Program-made: the position numbers and the translations under genes
The notes under the pieces: model-generated
Database searches by the model: none
What the model was told of the DNA's origin: nothing
What the model saw: the letters and a program-made list of their open reading frames with translations, nothing else
Source of the DNA: Zopfochytrium polystomum
Lineage: Eukaryota; Chytridiomycota; Chytridiomycetes; Chytridiales; Chytridiaceae
Reading direction: 5' to 3'
Length of the DNA: 64,000 bases
Assembly (NCBI GenBank): GCA_025765615.1
Contig: JAIVFJ010000221.1
Location: 1-64,000 of the forward strand
Part shown: in pieces, positions 22,694-33,165 of the stretch
Layout: each line of letters starts with the position of its first letter
How positions within the stretch are numbered: position 1 is the stretch's first letter

Positions 22694-23366
22694 GACATCC
22701 ACTCCCCTCATCGACTCTGGAACGGAGAAATCTTTTTTCTGCACTCCTACATTCTCGTCCTCCCGCTTGTTGAAATACTTAGTAACTTGACCAAAACTTC
22801 AAACTCCATAGTCGAAAAATTTTAAACAATCTCAGAAACTTGTGGAATCAATTGCTCTTTCAGATGATAGACATTATGTGAAAGTGTGATAACATCACGT
22901 TCCCTTTTATTCATCAGAATTTCGGAAGAGAATTTAATCACAAATACGTGGAAAGGTTCCACAAGTATCAGGATTCAGGAATATCCAATTATCCATTTGT
23001 TCGCATCTTCAAAGAACAAAAAATGCTTCCAATATTACAGTCAATCTCAAATACCTCGAGGCTTACCTGACAAAGAAGAAGATGATTGAGAGGCCCGAAA
23101 GAAAAAAAAATTGTTTTCATAGAGAGATGGTGGGAATCGCCAAAGTTTTTTTTTTTTTTTTTTTTTTTTTGGACCTCCAAATCTTTATTCCCTCCTCCCC
23201 TCCTATTGAATCTTTTTTGGGGGCTGTCTTTTGCAGGAAAATCTCAAGGGATATGAAATCGACTGCAACACACAACAATAAGGAAAATTCTTCCTTTGCT
23301 ACCCTTAGGTCTGACTATCTGACTCACACATTTGTAATTACACTCCCACCATGTGAATACCCCCTG

Positions 23367-23389
23367 GAACCTTCTGGAAGCTTCTAGAA
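23367..23389. promoter_or_regulatory. Perfect five-unit heat-shock element
   Basis: Reads GAA-CC-TTC-TG-GAA-GC-TTC-TA-GAA: five alternating inverted GAA/TTC pentamer cores with exact two-base spacing, the binding site of trimeric HSF. Confidence 0.75.
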
Positions 23390-23411
23390 CATCCCTTCCT
23401 GGAACCTTGTG

Positions 23412-23429
23412 GAACTTTCTGGAACATTC
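23412..23429. promoter_or_regulatory. Perfect four-unit heat-shock element
   Basis: Reads GAA-CT-TTC-TG-GAA-CA-TTC, 22 bases after the first array. A further GAA lies between the two arrays out of spacing. Confidence 0.72.
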
Positions 23430-23677
23430 TTTACGTTCCTGGCTTGTCTTGCTGTTGTCATTGGTATCATTGGTATCATTGTCTTACGAATTGTTCTTTC
23501 TGAAACTGTCTTTGAGTCTTGACAAGGAAGACTCTCAAAAGGAATAAAAGGGGGATGGGGGACCTGTCCCATCCCTCAAGTGAATTATTGTTTACAATAC
23601 AATCATCACTCCTCTCAGTTCCTTGTATACCTTGCCCTGTCCTGCCCTGTTCCTGACACACCAGGGCATCCGCAAAC

Positions 23678-23953
23678 ATGGAATACTCAACAGCACCCAA
23701 CCTCCATCCTACTGTCAATTCTAAGCCATCAGCATTCTCTCTCCCTCCATCGTCTTCGACAATGGCATCCTACAGCGTGATGTCGCAGTGTGGCATCGAC
23801 ACTCTACCTTGCCTCCATCAGAGTTCTATCTACAATCGTCATCGCTATGCGACATCGGCATTCTATCTTGCCTCTGTCAGCAGTGCACGACGTTGGAGTT
23901 CTATCTCGCTGCCACATCACGGTGCATCATGGATGGTCAGAGGTTCTCCCTGA
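23678..23953 (+). CDS. Short open frame downstream of the HSE block, unknown
   Basis: Open frame of 91 residues from an ATG, starting MEYSTAPNLHPTVNSKPSAF, Ser-rich, located about 130 bases after the TATA-like site. The DNA contains degenerate repeated units (CATTCTATCTTGCCTC-like), so it may be non-coding. No family recognised. Confidence 0.2.
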   Translation: MEYSTAPNLHPTVNSKPSAFSLPPSSSTMASYSVMSQCGIDTLPCLHQSSIYNRHRYATSAFYLASVSSARRWSSISLPHHGASWMVRGSP

Positions 23954-24696
23954 GCATTTCTCACAGCAAGCGTAGCTCATGTCAATCCTTATCAAGCCTG
24001 CGACAGCTGGTTGGTTGGAGAGGCCCACACAGGCTTCCTTTAAAAAGAGGGGAACGAAAGGTCAGAGGGGTGCTTGTAGTAGTGGTACAGGTCTAAATTC
24101 TTGGAAATGGCATTTATTGGTTGGGTTTACATTTGTACAGATAGTTGGGATTGAAATTAATGAAGCTGCTTCTTGAAGGGCGGCTATTTATATGGAGAGT
24201 GGCATTAGGAAAAAGCGAGAGAAGAAAGCAAGAAAAAGGTTTGAAGAAAAATGAAAGGAAGGAAGAATGAAAACATAAAAACAAGGCAACACTGACAAGG
24301 AAGAAAAGATAAGAGATTAGAAGCATTTACATGATTATGTACACATATGAACAAGAGGGAGCTCCCAGGCTACATAGACCCATTTGTAACCAAGGAGCCA
24401 AATAGCTCTTTCATTATCACAAAGATAATGATTCAAATTGTGCAAGTAAGTGGCAATTCTTTGTTAGAAGACTAAAAATTAAGTCTAAATAGTAGAAAAA
24501 TTATAAAAATTAGAGAAACAACTGGAATTGATTCCTCTATCTAATAGGGTCATACTTCTCAAATGAAAATAAACAATGTGTTGTTTTGAATCATAGTAAT
24601 ATGCTGAAGAACCTAGACTATGACCAACAACATGCAAGATACTTGAGAATCTCATACTCTCTTCCTTCTTTCCTTTCTTCATGACGTTGCCCACAC

Positions 24697-24705
24697 TATA
24701 AATAG
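24697..24705 (+). promoter_or_regulatory. TATA box of the aldo/keto reductase gene
   Basis: TATAAATAG about 275 bases before the ATG at 24980, with TGACGTTG just upstream (24683). The leader that follows contains a CTGTCC repeat at about 24836-24857. Confidence 0.55.
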
Positions 24706-24979
24706 CGCGGTTCCCAGTGGTTAGTTCCTCCCTGGCCATAGATATAACAGAAGCACCATCTTCTCAGGGCTTCCTCCCACTTCGGAGTTTGGGGAGAGAG
24801 ACTTTTGGAAAAGCCAAAGATGCTTGTCTGTCTCTGTCCCTGTCCCTGTCCCTGTCTCCCTGTCGGTTTTTGTCTCTCAAGCCAACTCACTCTGCAATTT
24901 GTCAGCACCTGCAACAGCGGGAGACCGACAGGGTGGCTGGCTGACCCCCAGACAGCCTCAAGCAACCACACACTCAAAA

Positions 24980-25992
24980 ATGTCCACCACGACCCCGATG
25001 ACGGTGGCGACGGCGACCACGCCTTTGGCGCACTGCCGCGGCACGTGCGCCATCCCCACAGTCGGCCTCGGCGTGTACCAGGCCAGCTCGCAGGACTGCT
25101 ACGCGGCGTGCCTGGAGGCGCTGCGGCGCGGGTACCGGCACATCGACACAGCGGCGCTGTACGGCAACGAAGCAGACGTGGGGCGGGCGGTGCGCGACTC
25201 GGGGGTGCCACGCGAGGAGGTGTGGATCACGACCAAGCTGTGGATCGACAGCGCGGCGGGCGGCGGCAAGACGCTGCGGGCGTTCCGGGACAGCGCGCGC
25301 AAGATCTCGGGCGACGGACGGTACGACGTCGAGAGGGATGTTTCAAAGGACGAGACGTTCCGCCCCGTCGTCGACCTGTACCTCATCCACGCACCCGCCG
25401 AGCGCACCCGCATGGACGCGTGGCGTGAGATGGAGCTGCTGTACCAGCGAGGCCACGTTCGCGCCATTGGCGTCAGCAACTACGGTGTCAAGCATCTGAG
25501 TGAGTGTGCAAAGAGAGAGAGTGTGTGTGTGGCTGATTCGGTCGGTGTGTGTCTGTCTGTGCCACAACAAAGATAACAAACATGCATTTACAACACACAC
25601 AACACAAAGACGAGCTCCTCTCGCAGTGCGCCGTCAAGCCGGCTGTCAACCAGATCGAGCTGCACCCGTTCTTCCAGCGGCGCGACATTGTCGACGTGTG
25701 CCACGCGCACGGCGTCGTGGTGCAGGCGTACTCGCCGCTGACACGCGGGCGGCACCTGGACCACCCGACGGTCGTGGCCGTTGCGCGGCGCGTTGGCAAG
25801 TCGCCGGCGCAGGTGCTGGTCCGGTGGTGCGTGCAGAAGGGCTTTGTGCCGCTGCCAAAGACGGTCAAGCCGCAGCGCCTCGACGAGAACGCGGACGTGT
25901 TTGGCTGGGCGATACCCGAGAGCGACATGGTGCTGCTCGACAATCTCGAGAAGGGCGCCGGCGTTGCGTGGGACCCGACTCGATGGGATTGA
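24980..25992 (+). CDS. Aldo/keto reductase
   Basis: NADPH-dependent reductase of the AKR superfamily, a single-domain TIM barrel. Two exons, 24980-25499 and 25610-25992, give 300 residues, the normal length. All four catalytic residues are present: Asp in GYRHIDTAALYGNE, Tyr in ALYGNE, Lys in VWITTKLW and His in DLYLIHAP. Other family marks are GVSNYGVKHL, AVNQIELHPFFQ, QAYSPLTRG and VGKSPAQVLVRW. The intron splits HL|NELLSQC and begins GTGAGTGTG. The exact substrate cannot be told from sequence. A TATA box lies about 275 bases upstream, unlike most genes here, suggesting inducible expression. Confidence 0.93.
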
Positions 25993-26373
25993 TTGGTTTT
26001 TTTTTTGTTTTTTTTTTTTTTTTCGAGGGGGAGACAGACAGAAAAAGAAACACAAAAAAGAAAAAAAGAGGAAGGAGATTGCCACGTGATCTGAATGAAT
26101 TAAAGAAGACAAGCCAAACCCGACAGTGACATGGACGGTTCCGACCGTTGCCGACGCGGGGACACGATTTCGACCGACTCTTATTTTTATTCCTTTCTTT
26201 TTGTTTTCGTTTTCCTTTTCTTCTTCATGCAGACAGGGCGGCGCACCAAATAATGTAATACCATAATCACCTTGTCAACAGACAAAACCGATCGGAAGAC
26301 AAACCACCAAAAAAACACTCCAAAAATTTCCAGATCGATCCGCCAATCAACTACCGCCCCCTCCGCGAACCGA
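25993..26373. other. Intergenic between AKR and the SMP-START-GOLD gene
   Basis: Starts with a T-rich run just after the AKR stop; the rest is the upstream region of the next gene. Nothing else seen. Confidence 0.5.
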
Positions 26374-29300
26374 ATGGCCGACGCCGTCGTCGCGGAGTCC
26401 TCGTCGTCGTCGTCGTCGTCGTCGTCTTCTGCGCCCCCCCCACCGCAGCAGCAGCAGCAGCAGCAGCCCCAGTATTCCCAGTCGCTTCATTACTACCAGC
26501 AGCCGCCTGCAGCAGCAGCAGCAGCAGGAGCAGGAGCAGCATCTCGTCCGGTTTCAGACTGGTCTATGTGGCTCCATGCCTCCATCTGCTCTTGTCCCGA
26601 TCCGCCGCCAGCACCACCGTCTTCGTTCCCCTCCACCCTCTATGCCACCACCTGCACTACCGCCTACACTCTGCCGCCTGTGGCAACCTTGGCATCCGCA
26701 GCATCGACAAACCCCTCCTCGACCCTGTTTTCCGTCCTGTCCTTTTCATCCCTCTCTCCGTACTCCCATGGTCTCTTTCGTGGTTTCTTGATCGGCGCTT
26801 CGTTCATCATCGTGATGGAAGCCTGTGCCCTCTTCTTTGTTTGCTTCCTCCTCTTCGATCCGACAAGAAAGCTTGTGGCGCATCTGTCCCCAGTTGCAGC
26901 TGGACCTTCTTCTTCGTCTTCCCCACAGCAGCCCAAGAAGATCTCTGCGACAAGGGCCGTGCGAAAGCAAGCATCTGTTCTTCCTTTTAGACGACCAAAA
27001 ACTGTTGCAGACTTTTACGATCACTCCATCAACGAGCACGAGCTTCCATGGCCCAGCAATATTGTCGACTTTCTCAAAACTGCCCTTATCCCCACCCCCG
27101 AAGATTCACCATACGACGCCCTCAAGATCGACGCTTCACCCTCATCGTCTGCGACACCAGAAGCCGCAACTGCAAAAGCTGCGAAGCCCCCGGCGGTCAT
27201 GGGTGTTCAAATTCTGGCTGCCAGCCCCCCCGACGAGGCAAAATGGTTGAACGTGCTCGTCCACCGATTTTTCCTGGCGTTGCGCGACAGCCCACTCTTC
27301 AAAATGCGCATGATGGCGAAAATGGCGGAACGGACTAACGTGAAGCTGCGGACGAACTCTTTTGTGGTAAGGGAGTGGTCGGTGTTCCACCCGTGTGTGG
27401 CTAAGAAGAAAGTTCCAGTCTCATATTACAATCCTCGACGTGTCTCTTGGCGAGCACGTGCCCGAAGTTCTTGGCGTTCGAATGGTGAAAAGTCGGTCGG
27501 AAGATCTTGCCGTGGTGCGTAGTCGACGTCAACGCGATAACTTTTCTTACGTGGACATATCGGACAGGTACTGGAGCTCGACGTCGCCTACAAGGGCGGA
27601 TGCACTGTGGCAATTGAAACCACTTTGACAGCGGGCGCAAAATTCCCGGTCCAGGTGCACACAAGCGGGTTTGCCGGGAAGGTTCGTCTCTTGAATTTCA
27701 AATGTAGGTTGAGCTTTTCTCTAAAGACCATTCGTTTGCTGTGTGTAGATGCTTCTTCGTGCGCCGTCTGTGGATTGGTCCGACATGGTATCCGTCGCTT
27801 TCGTTGAGGATCCCGGTATATCATTCCTAGTGGATTCACCGCTAACTGTCCGGGAAAATGAACTTTTTCGGCGAGCTGTCAACAAAGTTTTGGCCTCCGT
27901 ATTGCGGCGTGCGGTCCTCGAGATGTGGGTTCTTCCAAACTGGCGAAACATTTTTATGCCCATGATGACCCCAACACCAGAGGTAAATCAGCCCGAAAGG
28001 AAATAACGGAGAATTATTTGTTTCTGACTCGATGTGGATCTGCAATCGAAACAGGAGGAGCTTGCCAGAGCGACCAGCGGCCAGATGCAGAAGCACCAGC
28101 AAGTCAAAAAAGCACTTGCAAAGAACGTTGCCGCAGCGGCTGCGGCGGCCGCGACTGCTGCGACTCAGCCAAAACAGCCAAAGCGACGAAAACCGCCAAA
28201 GCGTGCGGCAGAAAATGCTGTCCGCGTGCTGGACGTGCTCCGCTCTTTTATCCCTCTCTCAACCGTGTTGACGTCCGATGCTGACTCGGAGGAAGTAACG
28301 ATTCGGCAAGCATCACTAATTCGGGGATTTCTGGAACTCGCACGGGAAAATGTCGACGACGACAGTGTTTCGAAGATGCACGATTCTGGAGGGAGCGAAC
28401 ACGTTGTTGCGGCCGACGGCTCACTGGGGAAAGAAACCACCTCAATGGACGCCGACGGGAACAGAACCGTGTGGCGGACGTTCAAACAACGTCACGGCAT
28501 TGTCCTGGAGCACCGGAGGACGACCTCTTTCGGCAAAGAAGGAGATGTTTACCGTGCAACCTTCTCGGTCAAAACATCCCCTCAATCCGTTTTCGACATT
28601 CTTTCCAATCCCGATCAACTCAAGCATTTCGACGAACATTTCGCCGGGTGTTCCACCATCCATAAATACGGTATACTCTGTGAACCTTCCACCTTTCTGC
28701 TGCGCTGTAGCGCCCTAACGTACTGGCCTTTATCAAATTGACAGACGACAGCGGGTATATTCTACATTGCACTTTCGGGCATCAAAAAAATTCTGTGAAG
28801 GATGTGTTCGCACTTCAAGTTAGAAAGCAGGTCGATGCTGGCATGGCCGCAGAATTTCCACAACACATTGGTGAAAAGGTTCCTTTGGGCTCTTTCATCG
28901 TTGTTTGGCGGTCGATCGCCGGGTTCAGAAAAGTTGGAGCAACATCACCACAAGATGAAGCTGATAACATTACTCCCGACATCAACTATCTTCCTGCAAG
29001 GCCGCCCACATCCCTGGTTTATCTTGTCGGTTATTTGCTTGAGCCCATCCCTTCGTCAACGGGTGGACCGACTTGCAAGGTCACTTACATCGCGCAGCTA
29101 TCGAAAGATCTACCACACCTTATTGGTGGATTTCGCCGGCTTCGAAAGATGAAGCTTTACGTGGAGCAGGTCACCAACCTCAAAGTTCACGACCCCTCGT
29201 TAGATTTGCCTCACAAACGGCAATTGTTCCGCTCAAGCACCGGTTTAGCAGCTTCAGTTATTGAAGGTCGATCCTCAAGGCTGACAGGGTCTAGTTCCGG

Positions 29301-31962
29301 ATATGCGAGCTCAGTTGGAGGTAGCACCGCAATCGGTTCGAGCGAGACTACCGATGACAAAATCCAGAATGAAAAGATCAAGCACATTATGACAACAGCG
29401 AGCGGTGTTTATTCACGGACGAGGGCAAAGGTCACGGCATTTGCAAGTGGGCTTTGGAATGCAAATAGTGGCGACTCCGGAAAGCAGCACGTCGCGGAGC
29501 TCGAGCATTTACTCCCTGGTGGCAACAACTCTCACATTGGCAATTCGGGTGGTCAGTCTCTCGGAGTCGGTAACAGCCATATGGATTCGAGCACGGTGTC
29601 GCCCCGGCATGCTCGTCCAGATCTGGAGGCGATGGTGGCTGAAATTGTTGAGCAGCAGATCGAAAAGGAGGACGAGATTGATGGGGCGGACGACTCTCCG
29701 GAGGACGATTCAGACGATTTATCGTTCTATGAAGGCATGAGGAGTCAATCGGATGACGAACTGGAGAATGTCGCAGAGCTGGGAGATGGTGATAACCAAT
29801 ACGAAGACCTGCCTCCGGAACGAACAGAAACGATGTCATCCATGTCGACGCGTGGACCCTCTGCTCCTTCCATAAGGCGGATGCGCACAGGCAAAGCCTT
29901 TTATATCGCCGGCCGTCGGAGAAGATCGTCTGTTGCTTCTGGATCAGAACGCCGGTCAAGCATGCTTCCGGCGGTCACCGTATCAAGCCCCTCTCCACCT
30001 CATCGTGCCGCCTCTCTGAAAATTCCACTTCGTTCTGCTTCTACGGAAGAAGACGGAACTCCGGTTAAAAACCAATTTACTGTCGGCAAGCGCTCTCTGC
30101 GACTAGAACGTCGTCTGGGCAAGCGGAAATCGTCTGAATCCGCTCTCGACGTGTTTTCAAGGTCTTTGCTGACTTCCATTCTGGACTTCCCGCCTTCGGA
30201 GTGCTTGAAGCAGGAAGAGCTGTCCCGCATACTACTAAACCCGGAGTCATCCCACTACGTGGATGTGCCCTTTGATGCGGGAGTACTAGTTCCTTTTGGC
30301 GACGTGGCGAGTGGACTTCACGGAGCGGAGCTCGCGTGGGAGTTTTTCTGCCAAGGTGATCATCAGATAACGTTTTCTGTGTCATTTAGACCGCGTGACG
30401 GAGCTATCTCTATGCCGGAGTGTTTCGGGCCACTGCAAATGGAGTCATCAGAGAGTGGAGACGTGCGTTGTGCCATTGTACCGCTGGGAACTTTCACGTC
30501 GCCACCATCTCGTCCACATGAAGGTAGTACGCTCGTCGCGTCTTTTCCCTCTGGAGTGTTCACTTTCAGATGGACCAACGACAGCCGAAAGACAGGACCT
30601 CAAAAACGCAGCTTCAAGGAACTCTTTTACCGAATTGGATTGAGGGCAGTCCGACTGACCGACCTGATGGAGTCTTCCATTCCACCGTCTATGAGCCCTC
30701 TTGGTCACTTGCCCTTGACCAGTATCCGAAGCGAGATGACTATTCGACGCAAAACTTTGTATAAAATCAGCATAGTTTACGACCCCGCGATGGATCTCCT
30801 TCTTGGCCACAACGGAACCGAGGAAACCCATCTCGCCTGGTACTTTAGCCTTGCTGGCTTCGACCTCACCTTTGGCATTTTCTACCGTCCGTTTGTATCG
30901 GACGAACTGGATGGGCGGCATGGGTTCGCTTCGGTTGGATCCGCCCAACCCTCACGCCCTGGCAGCCCTTCGTACGAAGATGGTGGGGACGACATGTACG
31001 GTCCAATGACAACCGATCCTTTGGACATGGAAGACACTCACTTTAGAATGGAACACCAGACATCAACATTTTCCTCATCGCCCGCAGCGCAAGTGCTGCA
31101 CTCTTTCGGCGCCGCGACCTCTTCACAGCAATCAAACTCGTCCACACCCACACCGTCGACCCCATCATCAGCACACTTTGGGCGCCGCGCCCATCGTCAT
31201 CACCACGGCAGCCAGTCAGAAACCCAGTTCGCGCGGCTCGGCCACCCAATCGTTCCTCTCTCAAAAGTCTGGTCACGCTCCCGGGAGCTCGCGGCGGCGG
31301 GGCACGCCGGCCCCGGATCGCAAACCGTCGCGGGAGGTGTCGGCGCGATGGGGCCGTCGCCCGTCGACGTCGCCAACCCCGCCACCTCGGTCATCGCGCC
31401 GCTCGCGACCGGACCTTTCGTGCCATCATCGGCGTTGCAGGGACCAGGGCCGCTGTCGCCGTCGCCCTCGTCTGCCGGCCACCCCGCGCACTTGCCTCCA
31501 CCACCCGTCGTGGCTGGCGGTGGCGGTGGTGGTGGTGGTGCGGCGTCAGGTCCATCGACCGCCACTCCTTGCGCCGGCGGACCGGCTCTCTCCGCGCCCG
31601 TGCCGATACCCGCGCATTCGCTTTCAAACACATATACCATTGGCGCAGCGACGGGCGGCATCGGCGGAAGCAGTCCCGGCAGCAGCGGCGTCGGCGGCGG
31701 ACTAGGAGGACATGCCACCGCCGCCGGCGGCGGCAGCGGGAGCAACGGGGCGGCAACGTCGGCCGTCGGCTCGGCTCTGGCGCAAACTTCCTCGTCGTCG
31801 TCGACTGGGCTGTCCATGTCGCTCCCGATCAGCGGGTCGAAGCTGATCACGGGGCAGCACGGGGTGTACACGTTTGTGTGGGACAACACGCACTCGATGG
31901 TGCTGTCAAAGACGGTGCGGTTCGCAGTCGGGATTGCAACGGCGCCGGGACGGACGCAATAA
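26374..31962 (+). CDS. SMP + START-like + GOLD lipid-transfer protein
   Basis: Six exons (26374-27366, 27419-27514, 27568-27681, 27749-27982, 28055-28670, 28745-31962) give 1756 residues, all phases consistent. A Ser/Gln-rich leader precedes a membrane anchor (GFLIGASFIIVMEACALFFV, about residue 135). An SMP/TULIP domain follows (residues about 220-470: AKWLNVLVHRFFLALRD, then SHITILDVSLGEHVPEV, VLELDVAYKGGCTVAIE, RRAVNKVLASVLRRAVLEMW), as in ER contact-site proteins such as TEX2/Nvj2. After a basic Ala/Lys linker comes a START-like domain (about 590-830: ATFSVKTSPQSVFDILSNPD, SGYILHCTFGHQKNSVKDVF). An acidic linker leads to a GOLD-like domain near 1190-1320. A second GOLD starts near 1350, is interrupted by about 300 low-complexity residues, and ends YTFVWDNTHSMVLSKTVRFA. 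Likely an ER-anchored lipid mover at membrane contacts. Confidence 0.8.
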
Positions 31963-31963
31963 A

Positions 31964-32001
<38 letters not shown>

Positions 32002-33165
32002 GGAAAATAATTGGATGACTGCGCAGCCTGCTTTTCGAACAATGCCTTGTACCCTTCTCCTCTCTTCCTATCTGACCTAAGTTCAATATGAACTTTTCTG
32101 CTGAAGCGAAGTCTTTCTTGCGTCGACCTCTCAATTGTACCCTTTTATTTGTGCGTGCGTGCGTGTGTGTTTGTGCGCGTGTTTGCGGGGTGTGTCCATT
32201 TTGTTGCCCCTCCTTCCTCCTTCCCATAAAACTCATAAACTTAACGTTAAACTGTTTTTTTTTTTGTTTCCCCCCCTCCCTATTCTTTCTTGTTTCCGCG
32301 CTCTGCCGTGCCCCCTTCCGTTTTTCATTTCTCTCCTTACCCCCGTTGGTTGTTTTTCCCTTTTTTTTACCTTGTTGATGAGTGGGACATTTTTGTTGTC
32401 TGGACGCTTTCCTTCCTGGTGGGGTTTACCTCATGCTGCGAAACGAGAGAGAGTGTGTGTGTAACGATGCCAAAATGATATCCGATATTCGTGATAAAAT
32501 ATTGCGATGGACTTGCCAGCGACAGAGAGAGATATATATTATTAACTTCAGCGTAGCCCACAGGGTAGTGCCAGTTTCCAATCCTGGGGGGAGGGGGTAA
32601 GGTTGGCCGGAACAGCTGCCGTGTTGTTACCAGTCCTTTTTGTTACCCATATGGGCCTCAACTAAATACAAACTTGCAACAGAAAGCGCCCTATTTGTAA
32701 AGCTTGAATCTGCCGGTGCTAAGATTAATCGCGGCTGTGCCGTATGGTCTAGTCGCACAAACCTCTTCAAGGGTTATGAAGCAACGAAGTGTAGACGGAG
32801 ATGCCTCCACAGCCTCCCCGTCCATTCCTACAGCCACGTTTGCGAGGCTGTGGCCTCAGTCTTCACAATGGTCACACCATGACACTTGTTACAAGGAAAA
32901 AGTCTTGGAAGAACCCGAAAGTACGAACCGGAAAAACAGTCAAGATTTCGTGCGAAGACGGAGTGGGAAAGAAGAAGAAAAACAGCAAAGTAACAAGTCG
33001 GGAGCATAGCGGGTATGGGAAGAAGTCATACTGGACTCAACACAGAGAAGGGAACCCACAAAAGCAAAGGGAGAAAGAAAAATAAATGGACAGGAAAATA
33101 ACCCACCCGACCACCACACATTATCCCCACCTTTCCCCTCCCCTTCTCATCTCACCCTACGATTT
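31963..33165. other. Intergenic between convergent genes
   Basis: Opens with an A tract (about 31968-31998) immediately after the upstream stop codon. T-rich runs occur near 32240-32370. No gene recognised on either strand. Confidence 0.5.

Larger units (their letters stand above)
23333..23660 (+). mobile_element. Possible LTR (solo or truncated) with heat-shock elements
   Basis: Begins TGTAATTACACTCCC and could end TCCTGACACA, giving TG...CA ends of an LTR-sized block. Inside, in promoter order, are two HSE arrays (23367-23389 and 23412-23429), then a TATA-like AATAAAAGG at 23543-23551. HSE-rich upstream regions are known in some LTR retrotransposons. Against it: no matching target-site duplication, no clear primer-binding site after the end, and no second copy in the window. 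A stand-alone heat-shock promoter is the alternative. Confidence 0.35.
21647..24979. other. Gene-poor, AT-richer island
   Basis: Base composition shifts toward A+T from about 21.85 kb to 24.7 kb compared with the GC-rich flanks. No conserved protein is recognised. It contains a 24-base tandem duplication (22646-22693), a T run near 23147-23170, heat-shock-element arrays near 23.4 kb, short degenerate repeats near 23.8 kb, and the promoter of the aldo/keto reductase at its right end. It may be an old transposon-derived region. Confidence 0.55.

Noticed and set aside
30448..30948. Minus-strand open frames inside the SMP-START-GOLD gene
   Set aside because: They are antisense shadows without protein-like conservation; the plus strand carries the GOLD motifs.
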